A DNA stretch of 64,000 nucleotides from an uncultured Bacillota bacterium (GCA_905208455.1 CAJLPK010000001.1:6209-70208), one strand, 5' to 3'; counted from the first letter of the stretch, positions 35,273-44,511 are shown. The notes: generated by a model from the sequence alone, not told the origin. Made by a program: numbers and translations.

Positions 35273-37351
35273 TTGAAAATCTATTCCGCAGAGAACGTTC
35301 GTAACATTGCTGTGGTAGGCCATGGCAGCGAAGGAAAGACCACGCTGGTAGAGGCAGCGCTGTTCAAGGCCGGGCATTTGGACCGCATGGGGCGCGTAGA
35401 AGATGGAACGACGGCTACGGACTACGATCCGGAGGAAACCAAGCGGCATATTTCCATTTCTACGGCGTTGGCGCCGGTAGAGTGGAAAGAAACGAAAATC
35501 AATTTGATCGATGCGCCGGGGTATTTTGATTTTATAGGCGAACAGCTGCAAGCGATGAAACTGGCCGATGCCGCGATGATCGTGGTGGGCGCTGCATCCG
35601 GCATTCCGGTCGGAGCGGAAAAGGCATTTAAGATGAGCAAGGAGGCAGGCTTATCCCAGTTCTTCTTTATCAATCAAATGGATCGTGAACATGCAGATTT
35701 TGCCAAGACACTGGATCAGCTGCAGCATAAATTCGGCAGCGGCGTAGTGGCGCTGACGATCCCTGTTGTGGATAGCGGCAAAGTGGTCGGCTATATAGAT
35801 GTAATCGAGCAAAAGGCCATGATGATCGACGGAAAGGGCTATCGGGCACAGGCTGTGCCGGAAGAGCTTGTGGACTATGTGGTAGACCGTAGGATTGAGT
35901 TGGTGGAAGCGGCAGCGGAAAATGACGATGAGCTGTTGGAAAAATACTTCAATGGAGACGCCTTGAGCGCGGAGGAAGTATTTGCCGGGCTGAAGATTGG
36001 GATTCTAAACGGAGACATCCAGCTGGTGCTGGCCGGCTCTGCACTGCAGGGCGCGCTGATAGACAATCTATTGGATGCCGTCGTTGCCTTGATGCCGAAT
36101 CCCGAGCAGAGGCCGGCACAGCAGGGCAAAACAGACGGCGGAAATGATAAGGAGGTGCCTTGCCAGGTCAATGCGCCGTTTGCCGCCCAGGTCATTAAGA
36201 CGGTGGCGGATCCCTTTGTGGGCAAATTGTCCATTTTCCGTGTCTATGCCGGCACGCTAAAAGCGGGGATGACGGTGTACAACACAAAAGCAGAAAAGCA
36301 GGAAAAGATTGGTACCGTGTACGCTATGCGCGGGAAAAAGCAAAACGATGTAGTATGGCTCTCCGCAGGCGATATCGGCGCTGTGGCAAAGCTGCAGTAT
36401 ACCAATACGGGCGATACGCTTTGCGACCCGGCAGAGCATGTAACCTTCGATAGAGTAGAATTTCCCGAACCCTGTATTTCTATGGCGATCTCTGCGAAGA
36501 AAAAGGGAGAAGAGGATAAGGTATTTGGCGGTCTTTCCAGGCTGGAAGAGGAGGACCCGACTTTTAAGGTGGCCAAAGACCCGGATACGGGTGAAACGCA
36601 GATCCGCGGAATGGGGGAAATGCACCTTGAGGTCATCACCAATAAGCTGAAACAAAAATTCGGCGTGGAAGCGGAGCTGAAGGACCCGCAGGTGCCGTAT
36701 CGTGAGACCATCCGCAAGGCGGTAAAGGCTGAGGGCAAGCATAAAAAGCAATCCGGCGGGCATGGACAGTTTGGCCATGTATGGATTGAGTTTGAGCCGC
36801 TTTTGGAAGGGGAGTTTGAATTTGTGGATAAGGTCGTGGGCGGCGTAGTACCGCGCAACTTTATCCCGGCTGTGGAAAAGGGATTGAGGGAAAACTTAAA
36901 CAGAGGCGTGCTGGCAGGATATCCAATGGTGGGGATACGGGCTACGCTGTATGACGGCTCATACCATCCGGTGGACAGTTCCGAAATGGCCTTTAAGACC
37001 GCTGCGCGCTTGGCGCTTCGGAAGGGCTGTGCGGAGGCTTCTCCTGTGCTGTTGGAGCCCATCATGCGGGCAGAGGTTACGGTGCCGGATGAATACATGG
37101 GCGATGTGATCGGCGATATGAACCGCCGCCGCGGACGCATTTTGGGGATGGACCCGCTGGGCAATGGAGAGCAGGTGGTGCTGGCGGAAGTGCCGCTGGC
37201 AGAAATGTTCAAATATGCCACGGATCTGCGCAGCATGACGCATGCACACGGAAGCTTTGTGCTGACGTTTGATCGGTACGAGGATGTGCCCGGCAATATT
37301 GCGCAGAAGGTCATCGAGACGCGCAAGAGCCTGCAGGGAGAAGAAGACTAA
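35273..37351 (+). CDS. EF-G-like translational GTPase (EF-G2 type)
   Basis: A 692-aa GTPase with EF-G architecture. G1 is GHGSEGKTT (canonical EF-G has AHIDAGKTT), G3 is DAPGYFDF instead of DTPGHVDF, and G4 is NQMDRE instead of NKMD. The domain II and IV landmarks MGEMHLEV, GGHGQFGHVWIE and DGSYHPVDSSEMAFKTAA remain. These changes place it with the EF-G-like paralogues, which probably bind ribosomes but do not replace FusA. The start is TTG with GGGAGG. It is a single-gene unit. Confidence 0.88.
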   Translation: MKIYSAENVRNIAVVGHGSEGKTTLVEAALFKAGHLDRMGRVEDGTTATDYDPEETKRHISISTALAPVEWKETKINLIDAPGYFDFIGEQLQAMKLADAAMIVVGAASGIPVGAEKAFKMSKEAGLSQFFFINQMDREHADFAKTLDQLQHKFGSGVVALTIPVVDSGKVVGYIDVIEQKAMMIDGKGYRAQAVPEELVDYVVDRRIELVEAAAENDDELLEKYFNGDALSAEEVFAGLKIGILNGDIQLVLAGSALQGALIDNLLDAVVALMPNPEQRPAQQGKTDGGNDKEVPCQVNAPFAAQVIKTVADPFVGKLSIFRVYAGTLKAGMTVYNTKAEKQEKIGTVYAMRGKKQNDVVWLSAGDIGAVAKLQYTNTGDTLCDPAEHVTFDRVEFPEPCISMAISAKKKGEEDKVFGGLSRLEEEDPTFKVAKDPDTGETQIRGMGEMHLEVITNKLKQKFGVEAELKDPQVPYRETIRKAVKAEGKHKKQSGGHGQFGHVWIEFEPLLEGEFEFVDKVVGGVVPRNFIPAVEKGLRENLNRGVLAGYPMVGIRATLYDGSYHPVDSSEMAFKTAARLALRKGCAEASPVLLEPIMRAEVTVPDEYMGDVIGDMNRRRGRILGMDPLGNGEQVVLAEVPLAEMFKYATDLRSMTHAHGSFVLTFDRYEDVPGNIAQKVIETRKSLQGEED

Positions 37352-37363
37352 GCTTGGCTTACA

Positions 37364-37396
37364 AAGAGGCCGCTTTTAAGGCGGTCTCTTTTTTTA
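37364..37396 (+). terminator. Terminator after EF-G-like gene
   Basis: GAGGCCGC pairs with GCGGTCTC around TTTTAAG, followed by seven or more T. Confidence 0.8.
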
Positions 37397-37466
37397 TACA
37401 TGGAGGTTCTGCGCCGGCTGTGGTAAAATAAAAAAAATGATGTTTGGATAAAAAGGAGAAATCAGG

Positions 37467-38360
37467 ATGATCACCATCAAAGTACCGGCAACATCGGCCA
37501 ACCTGGGGCCGGGTTTTGACTGCCTGGGGCTGGCAGTATCCATGTACAATACGGTGGAGGTAGAGCCGAGCAAAACGTTGAAGATTGAAATTATAGGAGA
37601 AGGCTATGAATCCATTCCGAAAAATGGTTCCAACCTCATCTTTAAGGCATATAGGCGTACTATGCAGCATTTGGGAGAGCCAGCGGCCAATCTACATATG
37701 ATACAGCACAATAAAATCCCTTCTACCAGAGGGCTGGGCTCATCCTCTACTGCCATTGTAGCGGGTATTTTGATTGCATCTGAGATCAGCGGCAGGGCCG
37801 TTCCGCGGGCAGAGGCGCTGCGCATTGCAACGGAGATCGAGGGGCACCCGGACAACGTAGCCCCTGCGCTATACGGCGGTTTTACCGTATCTATGCAAAA
37901 GGATAAGCAGGTGCGCACGCTTTCCTTTGAGGTGTCAAAGGATTTGGTGCCGGTGGCGATGGTGCCCAATTTTGAATTATCTACAGCCAAGGCGCGGAAT
38001 GTATTGCCGCAGCATGTGCCGTATAAGGATGCTGTATTCAATACTGCGCATGCCAGCTTTCTGGCGGCAGCGTTTGCCAAGGGGGATTTGGAGCATCTCT
38101 TGTTCGCTGTGGAGGACAGGCTGCATCAGCCTTACCGGGCGGGGCTGATTCCGGGCTTTGAAGAAATTGTAGCATGTGGCAGGGAAATGGGAATCCCGGT
38201 GTATTTGTCCGGGGCAGGGCCGACGATGATGGCGCTGTGCAGCCGCGGCAATGTCAATGAATTTGTGGTTACAATTAAGCCGGTATTGGCTAAATTTGCG
38301 GAATGGGATGTGCATGTCCTGGAGGTGGAAAACCAAGGCGCACAGGTAGTACGCGCATGA
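37467..38360 (+). CDS. thrB: Homoserine kinase
   Basis: A 297-aa GHMP-family kinase that phosphorylates homoserine in threonine synthesis. PATSANLGPGFDCLGLAVS at the N-terminus, the ATP loop IPSTRGLGSSSTAIVAGI and EGHPDNVAPALYGGF are typical, and LSGAGPTMMAL is the C-terminal GHMP motif. AAAGGAG precedes the ATG. Its stop overlaps the mutY start as ATGA. thrC and hom are not in view. Confidence 0.96.
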   Translation: MITIKVPATSANLGPGFDCLGLAVSMYNTVEVEPSKTLKIEIIGEGYESIPKNGSNLIFKAYRRTMQHLGEPAANLHMIQHNKIPSTRGLGSSSTAIVAGILIASEISGRAVPRAEALRIATEIEGHPDNVAPALYGGFTVSMQKDKQVRTLSFEVSKDLVPVAMVPNFELSTAKARNVLPQHVPYKDAVFNTAHASFLAAAFAKGDLEHLLFAVEDRLHQPYRAGLIPGFEEIVACGREMGIPVYLSGAGPTMMALCSRGNVNEFVVTIKPVLAKFAEWDVHVLEVENQGAQVVRA

Positions 38361-39403
38361 AGGAGCGTTATGAAAGGATTGCGCAAGAATTAATTGCCTG
38401 GTTTGAAAAAAACAAGCGGGATCTGCCGTTTCGGAAAACGAAGGATCCCTATCAAATCTGGATCAGCGAGATCATGGCTCAGCAAACTCGTATTGCGGCA
38501 TTGATCCCGTATTTTGAGCGTTTTACAAAGCAATTTCCCACGGTAAATGCGTTAGCGGCAGCGGAGGAAGAGCAGGTCCTAAAGGCGTGGCAGGGACTGG
38601 GTTACTATGCGCGGGCCCGCAATCTGCATAAGGCGGCAAAGAAGATGGTGGCGGAATGCGGCGGGAAGGTGCCGAACGATCCGGATCAGCTGCGCAGGAT
38701 GCCGGGCATAGGCGCGTATACGGCGGGCGCAGTGCTTTCCATTGCCTATGGACAGAAAGTGCCGGCAGTAGACGGCAACGCCACACGAGTTTTTGCGCGG
38801 ATAGAGGAAATATATGAGGATGTACTAAGGCCGCAAACCATTCGGCAGGTAACAAATATCATCCGTGAAATGATGCCGGATGGGCAGGCGGGCAAGCTGA
38901 CCGAAGCGATCATGGAGCTGGGCGCCTTGGTCTGCCTGCCGCAGACACCGCAGTGCCAGGTGTGCCCTGTGCGCAGTGAATGCAAAGCGTATGAGCATGG
39001 TAAAACAGAGGTTTTGCCATTTCGCAGCGGGCCAAAGCCTAAAAAGGAGGAGCAGCGCCTGATCCTTTTGGCAGAGGATGAACAGGGGCATATATTGATG
39101 CGCAAAAGAAGCGAACGGCTGCTGCATAATCTATGGGAATATATCAATGTACCGATGCAGGCGCCGGAGCAGGCGCTGGATGCGCTGGGGATGAAAATGA
39201 TAGAGCAAAGGGAGATTACAAAGGCCCAGCATGTATTTACACATATCATTTGGTATATGCAGGGCGTATACGCCAAGGTACAAAATGCCCCGGCGCCGCA
39301 AGGCTATGAATGGGTGCCGAAGCAAGGGATAGAGTCTAAGGCAATGCCAACAGCACTGGCGGTGTTTACAAAGTGGGGCAGAAAAAATATATGGGATAGA
39401 TAA
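38357..39403 (+). CDS. mutY: A/G-specific adenine glycosylase
   Basis: A 348-aa DNA glycosylase that removes adenine mispaired with 8-oxoguanine. The HhH-GPD core has ISEIMAQQTR (catalytic Glu), RMPGIGAYTAGAVLSIAYG and the catalytic Asp in PAVDGNATRV. The 4Fe-4S cluster ligands are in CLPQTPQCQVCPVRSEC, with C-x6-C-x2-C-x5-C spacing. A MutT-like C-terminal domain (about 230-348) recognises 8-oxoG. It is coupled to thrB by an ATGA overlap. Confidence 0.96.
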   Translation: MKERYERIAQELIAWFEKNKRDLPFRKTKDPYQIWISEIMAQQTRIAALIPYFERFTKQFPTVNALAAAEEEQVLKAWQGLGYYARARNLHKAAKKMVAECGGKVPNDPDQLRRMPGIGAYTAGAVLSIAYGQKVPAVDGNATRVFARIEEIYEDVLRPQTIRQVTNIIREMMPDGQAGKLTEAIMELGALVCLPQTPQCQVCPVRSECKAYEHGKTEVLPFRSGPKPKKEEQRLILLAEDEQGHILMRKRSERLLHNLWEYINVPMQAPEQALDALGMKMIEQREITKAQHVFTHIIWYMQGVYAKVQNAPAPQGYEWVPKQGIESKAMPTALAVFTKWGRKNIWDR

Positions 39404-39404
39404 A

Positions 39405-39434
39405 AAGGCCCGGCTGTACAGCCGGGCCTTTTTA
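39405..39434. terminator. Bidirectional terminator
   Basis: AAAGGCCCGGCTG pairs with CAGCCGGGCCTTT, with T tracts on each strand, between mutY and the small gene after dinB. Confidence 0.85.
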
Positions 39435-39668
39435 TTCAGGGGCAGGCTCAAAGAACCATTTGTTATCATCCAGAAAAAGCAGTATTTTTCGATTCCGTAC
39501 TCTACATAGATAGCGGATGCCGCATCCGCCCTGCTTACGGCTGGCAGCACGGCGTATATCCAGCACGCGGTCGATGGCAAACGTACGCCCATCCGGCCAG
39601 ATGAAAGAGAGGGGAATGATTTGACCGTTTTCATCAAACCGGGCGATCACAGGCAGGTATTGGGGCAT
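39432..39668 (-). CDS. Conserved small protein downstream of dinB
   Basis: A 78-aa basic protein, beginning MPQYLPVIARFDENGQIIP and containing FAIDRVLDIRRAAS and CGIRYLCRV. It starts 3 bp past the dinB stop, so it is co-transcribed and probably under the same SOS control. I recall similar small frames beside dinB in related Clostridia, but cannot give a function. Confidence 0.7.
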   Translation of the reverse strand: MPQYLPVIARFDENGQIIPLSFIWPDGRTFAIDRVLDIRRAASRKQGGCGIRYLCRVRNRKILLFLDDNKWFFEPAPE

Positions 39669-39671
39669 TTG

Positions 39672-40910
39672 TTATAAAGCCCCCTTTCGGAAAGCAACAG
39701 AGTGCAGGGAATTTTCCTCTAAGGGATCGATTTTCAGCTGTGTGTCCTGCAAGGTGACAGCACGGGCGATGCACCAATGCCCAAAGCGATGGCGCAGCGT
39801 ATCGATACAGCGTTCCAATTCGGCTTTTTTCTGCTCTTTCATTGAAAAAATAGAAAGCTGGTATGCTTCCTTCTCAAAGGACAACTGGCTGACCTGTACA
39901 CCAACGCTGCGGATAGGGGCGCCATCCCAATGCTGGCGGATCAAGCGAAAGCAAGCGCTTGCCAAACGGCTGCTGACTTGTGTGGGAGCGCCCAGATGGA
40001 TCTGCCGGGTTTGGCTGGAAAGCTCGAAATCCCGCAGCCATAGATGGAGAACTTCTGCACGGAGGTGTGCCAGCCGAAGCCGTTCTGCAACACATTCGCA
40101 AAGCATATATATGATAGGGACAAGCTCGCCGGCATGCACTAAATTTTTAGGAAGCGTGGTGCTGTTGCCGATGGATTTTGCTACGGGGGAGTCTCCCCAG
40201 CGTGCAACCGGGGCGTACTCATGCCCCAAGGCATATTGGCGCAGCGTATGGCCCCATTTGCCGAGCAGGGAACGCAGCGTAGTCTCAGGTGCACGGGCTA
40301 AATCGCCGATGGTATGAATGCCGATGCGCGCCAGCTTTTTCTCTGTGGCCGGGCCTATGAACAGCAGTGCACGCGGAGACAAAGGCCAAATCATCGTTTC
40401 CAGGGAAGAAGGCGGCAGTGCGGTGACGGCATTGGGCTTTTTCAGTTCACTGCCCAGCTTTGCAAAGATCTTGTTGTAGGAAACGCCGATGGAAACCGTT
40501 ACACCCAGCTCCCGTTCAATGGTGCGGCGGATCTCTTCCGCCATCTGTACGCCCTCGGCAAAGGAATCCACGCAGCCTGTTAAGTCTATCCAGCTTTCAT
40601 CGATGCTGAATGGCTCTACACGATCAGAGTATCTGTGATAGATTTCATTGGCCATGTTTGAAATGCGGTGGTACCGATCATAATGCGGCGGCACTACCAC
40701 AAGCTGGGGGCATTTCTGCCTGGATTGAAACAACGGCTCGCCTGTTTGGACGCCGCGGGCTTTGGCCCATTCGTTTTTAGCCAATACAATGCCGTGGCGC
40801 TTGCTTTCGTCACCCCCAACAGCCAAGGGCACGGTGCGCAGATGAGGCTGATACAGCATTTCCACAGAGGCATAGAAGCTATTCATATCGCAATGCAGAA
40901 TCACGCGCAT
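39672..40910 (-). CDS. dinB: DNA polymerase IV (Y-family)
   Basis: A 412-aa translesion polymerase. The catalytic segment starts ILHCDMNSFYASVE; FSIDESWIDLTG supplies the second acidic pair, and SIGVSYNKIFAKLGSELKKP follows. A little-finger domain fills the C-terminal third. The ATG at 40910 is preceded by GGGAGG; the frame extends much further upstream but that part is not coding. A LexA-type box lies between its promoter and the start, so it should be induced by DNA damage. Confidence 0.94.
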   Translation of the reverse strand: MRVILHCDMNSFYASVEMLYQPHLRTVPLAVGGDESKRHGIVLAKNEWAKARGVQTGEPLFQSRQKCPQLVVVPPHYDRYHRISNMANEIYHRYSDRVEPFSIDESWIDLTGCVDSFAEGVQMAEEIRRTIERELGVTVSIGVSYNKIFAKLGSELKKPNAVTALPPSSLETMIWPLSPRALLFIGPATEKKLARIGIHTIGDLARAPETTLRSLLGKWGHTLRQYALGHEYAPVARWGDSPVAKSIGNSTTLPKNLVHAGELVPIIYMLCECVAERLRLAHLRAEVLHLWLRDFELSSQTRQIHLGAPTQVSSRLASACFRLIRQHWDGAPIRSVGVQVSQLSFEKEAYQLSIFSMKEQKKAELERCIDTLRHRFGHWCIARAVTLQDTQLKIDPLEENSLHSVAFRKGAL

Positions 40911-40935
40911 GGAAAGACCTCCCTTACAAAGATAA

Positions 40936-40947
40936 GAACGTTTGTTC
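40936..40947. promoter_or_regulatory. LexA/SOS box of dinB
   Basis: GAACGTTTGTTC matches the Firmicute LexA core GAAC-N4-GTTC exactly. It lies just past the dinB -10 box on the minus strand, where bound LexA would block transcription. Confidence 0.75.
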
Positions 40948-40953
40948 GTATAT

Positions 40954-40982
40954 AGTATAATGCACGGGCAGCGGATTGTAAA
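40954..40982 (-). promoter_or_regulatory. dinB promoter
   Basis: On the minus strand the -35 TTTACA (40977-40982) and -10 TATACT (40954-40959) are separated by 17 bp. Confidence 0.65.
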
Positions 40983-41067
40983 GCGGAAAATCATGGCGGG
41001 GCGAAACAGGATTGGGAAAACGACGAGAACTGTGGTAAAATGCTCAGGAGGAAAAGGAGAGAAAACA

Positions 41068-41574
41068 TTGCCAAAGCAAGAATATGAAACCTGTTTGCAT
41101 GGCGCAGTACTGGGGCCAAAGGATGATCCTCGCATTTGCCTGCGTGGGCAATTGGACGCTCTGCATGCAAAGGCTGTGCTGTGCGCAATAGAAATAAATG
41201 AACGGGGAGATAAGCAGCTGGCAGAGCAGATCGAACAGATCGCAGCCATGGTGCTGGCGTTGCTGGAAGCGGAGTACAAGGGAGAAATGCCGGCGCTGCC
41301 GCTGTTGGATGGAAAAACAGAAGCGCAGATCCACTGGGCTTCTCATTTTCCTGAAAAGGCGTATGGAATACCGCATTTTTTCCCAAGCGTGCGTACGGGG
41401 CGCAGGATTGCGCAAATCAATGTGCTGAGAACAGAAATCAGGGATTGCGAAAGGCAGGCGGTAGCGGTATATAAGGATGGATTTCCGGCTTTCATCCAAG
41501 CGTTGAACAGGTTATCCAGCTATGCATATTGCTTGATGTGTGAACAGAAAGCAAAACAGGAGGAAAAAATATGA
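41068..41574 (+). CDS. Cobalamin adenosyltransferase, EutT-like
   Basis: A 168-aa protein resembling the EutT-type corrinoid adenosyltransferase, which converts cobalamin to adenosylcobalamin. Landmarks are CLHGAVLGPKDDPRICLRGQ, then LDALHAKAVL, ASHFPEKAYGIPHFFPS and INVLRTEIRDCERQA. There is no ethanolamine operon nearby, so it may serve a different B12 enzyme. The start is TTG with AAAGGAG eight bases upstream. The stop overlaps the next start. Confidence 0.75.
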   Translation: MPKQEYETCLHGAVLGPKDDPRICLRGQLDALHAKAVLCAIEINERGDKQLAEQIEQIAAMVLALLEAEYKGEMPALPLLDGKTEAQIHWASHFPEKAYGIPHFFPSVRTGRRIAQINVLRTEIRDCERQAVAVYKDGFPAFIQALNRLSSYAYCLMCEQKAKQEEKI

Positions 41575-42374
41575 AGGTAGGGCTGTCCACTTCCTGCTAT
41601 TTTACAAAAGTAAATACAGAGGATACGCTGCCGCTGATCCGGAGTTTAGGGGCCGACCGTTTTGAGGCATTTTTAGGCGGCATGTATGAATATCAAGAGG
41701 ATTTTGCGGCCTTGATGGCAAAACGGAAAGATGACCTGGGACTTCTTTGTACTACAATCCATACATTGGGCAGCCAGTTTGAGCCGCAGTTATTTGCAGG
41801 CCATCCGCGCCAGCAGCAAGCGGCCTTGGATGTATTTGAGATGGCCTTGGTATGCGCAAGCATCCTAGGCGCTCGGTATTATGTGATGCACGGCTCGCTT
41901 TTCCTAAAGAAAAAAATGGGGCGTCCCAATTTCCAATATATCGGGGAGAGATTCCAAAGCCTGTGTGAACTGGCGGACTCCTACGGGATACGGCTTACGC
42001 TGGAAAATGTGCATTGGTGCCAATACCATGAGGTGGGATATGCCAGGGCATTGCAGCCTTTTTTGGGGGATTGCTCGCTGGGGTATACGCTGGATATCAA
42101 GCAGGCGGCCCAATCCGGGTATCCCATGGAGGGGTATATGCAGGAAATGGGAGAGCGTCTCTGCAATATCCACCTTTGCGATATTACAGAGAAGGAAGGG
42201 ATGGTCTATACCTCCTTGCCGGGACAGGGGCGCTTTGATTTTGCGCATTTGGCGGCGATATTGCGTGATAAAAATTTCAATGGCGCGGTGACAATGGAGG
42301 TCTATCCGGATGATTGGGCGGAGGAGAGCGAGCTTAGGCGTTCTTTTGCTTTTCTTCGTGATTTGTTTGACTAA
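41571..42374 (+). CDS. Sugar phosphate isomerase/epimerase family protein (TIM barrel)
   Basis: A 267-aa AP-endonuclease-2-fold protein. It starts KVGLSTSCYF, and metal-site candidates are the His in LCTTIHTLGSQF, the His in YYVMHGSLF, the Glu in LTLENVHW, the Asp in YTLDIKQ, the His in IHLCD and the Glu in VTMEVYP. Such enzymes isomerise sugars or related compounds; the substrate is unknown. It overlaps the cobalamin adenosyltransferase gene by four bases and is probably co-translated. Confidence 0.8.
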   Translation: MKVGLSTSCYFTKVNTEDTLPLIRSLGADRFEAFLGGMYEYQEDFAALMAKRKDDLGLLCTTIHTLGSQFEPQLFAGHPRQQQAALDVFEMALVCASILGARYYVMHGSLFLKKKMGRPNFQYIGERFQSLCELADSYGIRLTLENVHWCQYHEVGYARALQPFLGDCSLGYTLDIKQAAQSGYPMEGYMQEMGERLCNIHLCDITEKEGMVYTSLPGQGRFDFAHLAAILRDKNFNGAVTMEVYPDDWAEESELRRSFAFLRDLFD

Positions 42375-42446
42375 AAATAAACAAATTTGCCCAGAAAAGG
42401 ACGGGCATGGTATAATAACCGCAATTCAAAAAGGAGGTACCAAACG

Positions 42447-43862
42447 ATGGTACGATATGAAGATCCGGCTTTCCAAGCCTCTATGAAAATCAAATTGGAT
42501 GTTTCCAATATGATGGAAGAGATTCTGGGAGAAAAGGGATTTCGGGCTGAGCAGCTTCAGGCGCCGATTTTTGCACAGGCCGCCAAGCAGATGACAGCAC
42601 AGAAAGAGCAAATGGGGTTCCGCCAGCTTCCGTATACGGACCCGGCGCTGTTGGATGAGATTTTGGATACGGCGGCGGAGATCCGTAAAAAGTTCGATGC
42701 ATTTGTCGTATTGGGCATTGGCGGCAGCGCGTTGGGGCCGATTGCCGTACAGCAGGCGCTAAACCATATGCGCTATAATGAACTGCCCGCGGAAAAACGG
42801 GGCGGCCCGCGTTTTTATGTAGAGGATAACATTGACCCTGCTCGCATGGATGCGCTGTTTGATGTGATCGATATAAAGAAAACATGCTTTAACGTCATTA
42901 CAAAATCCGGCAGCACCAGCGAAACCATGGCGCAGTTTTTGATCATTGCGGATAAGCTGAAAAAAGCGGGCGTACCGCTTAAGGACAACATGATTGCAAC
43001 CACGGATCGGGCAAAGGGCAATCTCATTAAGATTGCACAGCAGGAGGGGCTCAAAACCTTTGTGATTCCCGATGGTGTAGGCGGCCGGTTCTCTGAGATG
43101 ACGCCGGTAGGCTTGTTGGGGGCGGCTGTCTGCGGCATCGACATTAAAGAGATGATCGCGGGCGCGCGCTATATGGATGGCTTGCTGCAAAGTGAAAACG
43201 TAATGGAGAACATGGCGTATTTGGATGGCGCATTGCAGTACCTGTGTATGGAAAACGGCATCAATGTATCGGTGATGATGCCGTATGCGGATACGCTCAA
43301 GTATATGTCCGATTGGTATGCGCAGCTTTGGGCAGAGTCGCTCGGCAAAAACGTTACCCGGGACGGCAAGCCGGTGCATGTAGGCCAAACGCCGGTAAAA
43401 TCTCTGGGCGTAACGGATCAGCATTCTCAGGTGCAGCTGTATACGGAAGGCCCGTTCGATAAGGTCGTGACCTTCTTGGCTGTGGAGGATTACGGCACGA
43501 CGGTAGAGATTCCGCATGGATATGAGAATATTCCCGATGTTTCGTTTTTGGGCGGACATTCGATGAATGAGCTCATCAGCGCCGAGCAGTTTGCTACGGC
43601 CTATGCGCTGAACCGTGCCGGAAGGCTGAATAAAACCTTCACCCTGCCGGCAGTCAATGCGTTTACCATTGGCCAGCTGCTGTATGTGCTGGAGGTGGAG
43701 ACAGCTTATCTTGGCGAATTGTATAATATCAATGCCTTTGACCAGCCAGGCGTAGAGGAGGGTAAAAACGCCGCTTATGCGTTGCTGGGCAAGCAGGGCT
43801 ACGATGAAAAGCGCAGGGAAATGGACGGCGCGCCGAAGCCTGTTGCAAAATACATTTTATAA
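42447..43862 (+). CDS. pgi: Glucose-6-phosphate isomerase
   Basis: A 471-aa glycolytic isomerase (glucose-6-P to fructose-6-P). The phosphate site is seen in VVLGIGGSALGP and ITKSGSTSETMAQFLI; GVGGRFSEMTPVGLLGA and a C-terminal QPGVEEGKNAAYALLG follow. AAAGGAGGTACC gives a strong ribosome binding site for ATG 42447. Expected to be highly expressed. A clear terminator follows. Confidence 0.97.
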   Translation: MVRYEDPAFQASMKIKLDVSNMMEEILGEKGFRAEQLQAPIFAQAAKQMTAQKEQMGFRQLPYTDPALLDEILDTAAEIRKKFDAFVVLGIGGSALGPIAVQQALNHMRYNELPAEKRGGPRFYVEDNIDPARMDALFDVIDIKKTCFNVITKSGSTSETMAQFLIIADKLKKAGVPLKDNMIATTDRAKGNLIKIAQQEGLKTFVIPDGVGGRFSEMTPVGLLGAAVCGIDIKEMIAGARYMDGLLQSENVMENMAYLDGALQYLCMENGINVSVMMPYADTLKYMSDWYAQLWAESLGKNVTRDGKPVHVGQTPVKSLGVTDQHSQVQLYTEGPFDKVVTFLAVEDYGTTVEIPHGYENIPDVSFLGGHSMNELISAEQFATAYALNRAGRLNKTFTLPAVNAFTIGQLLYVLEVETAYLGELYNINAFDQPGVEEGKNAAYALLGKQGYDEKRREMDGAPKPVAKYIL

Positions 43863-43869
43863 AGATGAA

Positions 43870-43897
43870 AGGGCCCCTCCGAAAGGGGCCTTTTTTA
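43870..43897 (+). terminator. Terminator after pgi
   Basis: GGGCCCCT pairs with AGGGGCC around CCGAA, followed by six T. Confidence 0.85.
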
Positions 43898-43977
43898 CAA
43901 AGAGCATGAGAGATAGAAGCGATGCAGAAGCAGGCGTTTACGCCTGGAGATAAAATTTGGAAGGAGAGGAAGAAAAA

Positions 43978-44427
43978 GTGATTATGCTGCGGCCTGTGAC
44001 AAAAGAGAATTATGAGGTTTGCTGTAAATTGCACGTAGCGAAAGAGCAGGAGGCATATGTGGCGCCCAATGTTTTTTCATTGACGCAAAGCAAATATTTG
44101 CCGGAGCGTATACCAGTGGCCATCTATTGGGATGAGACGATGATCGGATTCGGCCTCTACGGAATAGATACTGGCCGAAATGAAAACTGGATCTTCCGTT
44201 TTATGCTTGGGAATCAGTACCAGGGCAGAGGATGGGGGAAACAAGCCTTTGCAGCTTTTTTGGACATGGTTTCTGCAAGGGCGGGGTATGATGCTGTGTA
44301 TTTGAGCGTAAACTTAGAAAACAAAACGGCGCAGCACATGTACCGTTCCTTCGGGTTTGAAGACACGGGGAAAATGGCCTGTCCGGAAGAAAAAATCATG
44401 AAGAAAATGGTGGATGCTAAAAAATAA
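43978..44427 (+). CDS. GNAT acetyltransferase, diamine/spermidine type
   Basis: A 149-aa acetyl-CoA-dependent acetyltransferase. It begins LRPVTKENYEVCCKLHVAKE and has GNQYQGRGWGKQAF, the acetyl-CoA loop (Q/RxxGxG/A), and NKTAQHMYRSFGFEDTG near the end. The overall pattern is that of BltD/SpeG-like polyamine acetyltransferases. The GTG at 43978 has AGGAGAGG eight bases before; ATG 43984 is an alternative. Confidence 0.85.
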   Translation: MIMLRPVTKENYEVCCKLHVAKEQEAYVAPNVFSLTQSKYLPERIPVAIYWDETMIGFGLYGIDTGRNENWIFRFMLGNQYQGRGWGKQAFAAFLDMVSARAGYDAVYLSVNLENKTAQHMYRSFGFEDTGKMACPEEKIMKKMVDAKK

Positions 44428-44511
44428 CAGGATACGATGCATGGAATTTACAATGCGAAGGGGAAGACTATGATATAATGGTGCTACCCAAAGAGAAAGG
44501 TGGGCGGAACC

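Noticed and set aside
35273..37351. Tetracycline resistance (TetM-type) or canonical fusA
   Set aside because: Altered G1, G3 and G4 motifs place it with EF-G-like paralogues instead.
40911..41279. Long upstream extension of the dinB frame
   Set aside because: DinB starts at the conserved ILHCDMNSFYASVE segment with a ribosome binding site; the extension runs through the promoter and SOS box and into the opposite-strand gene.
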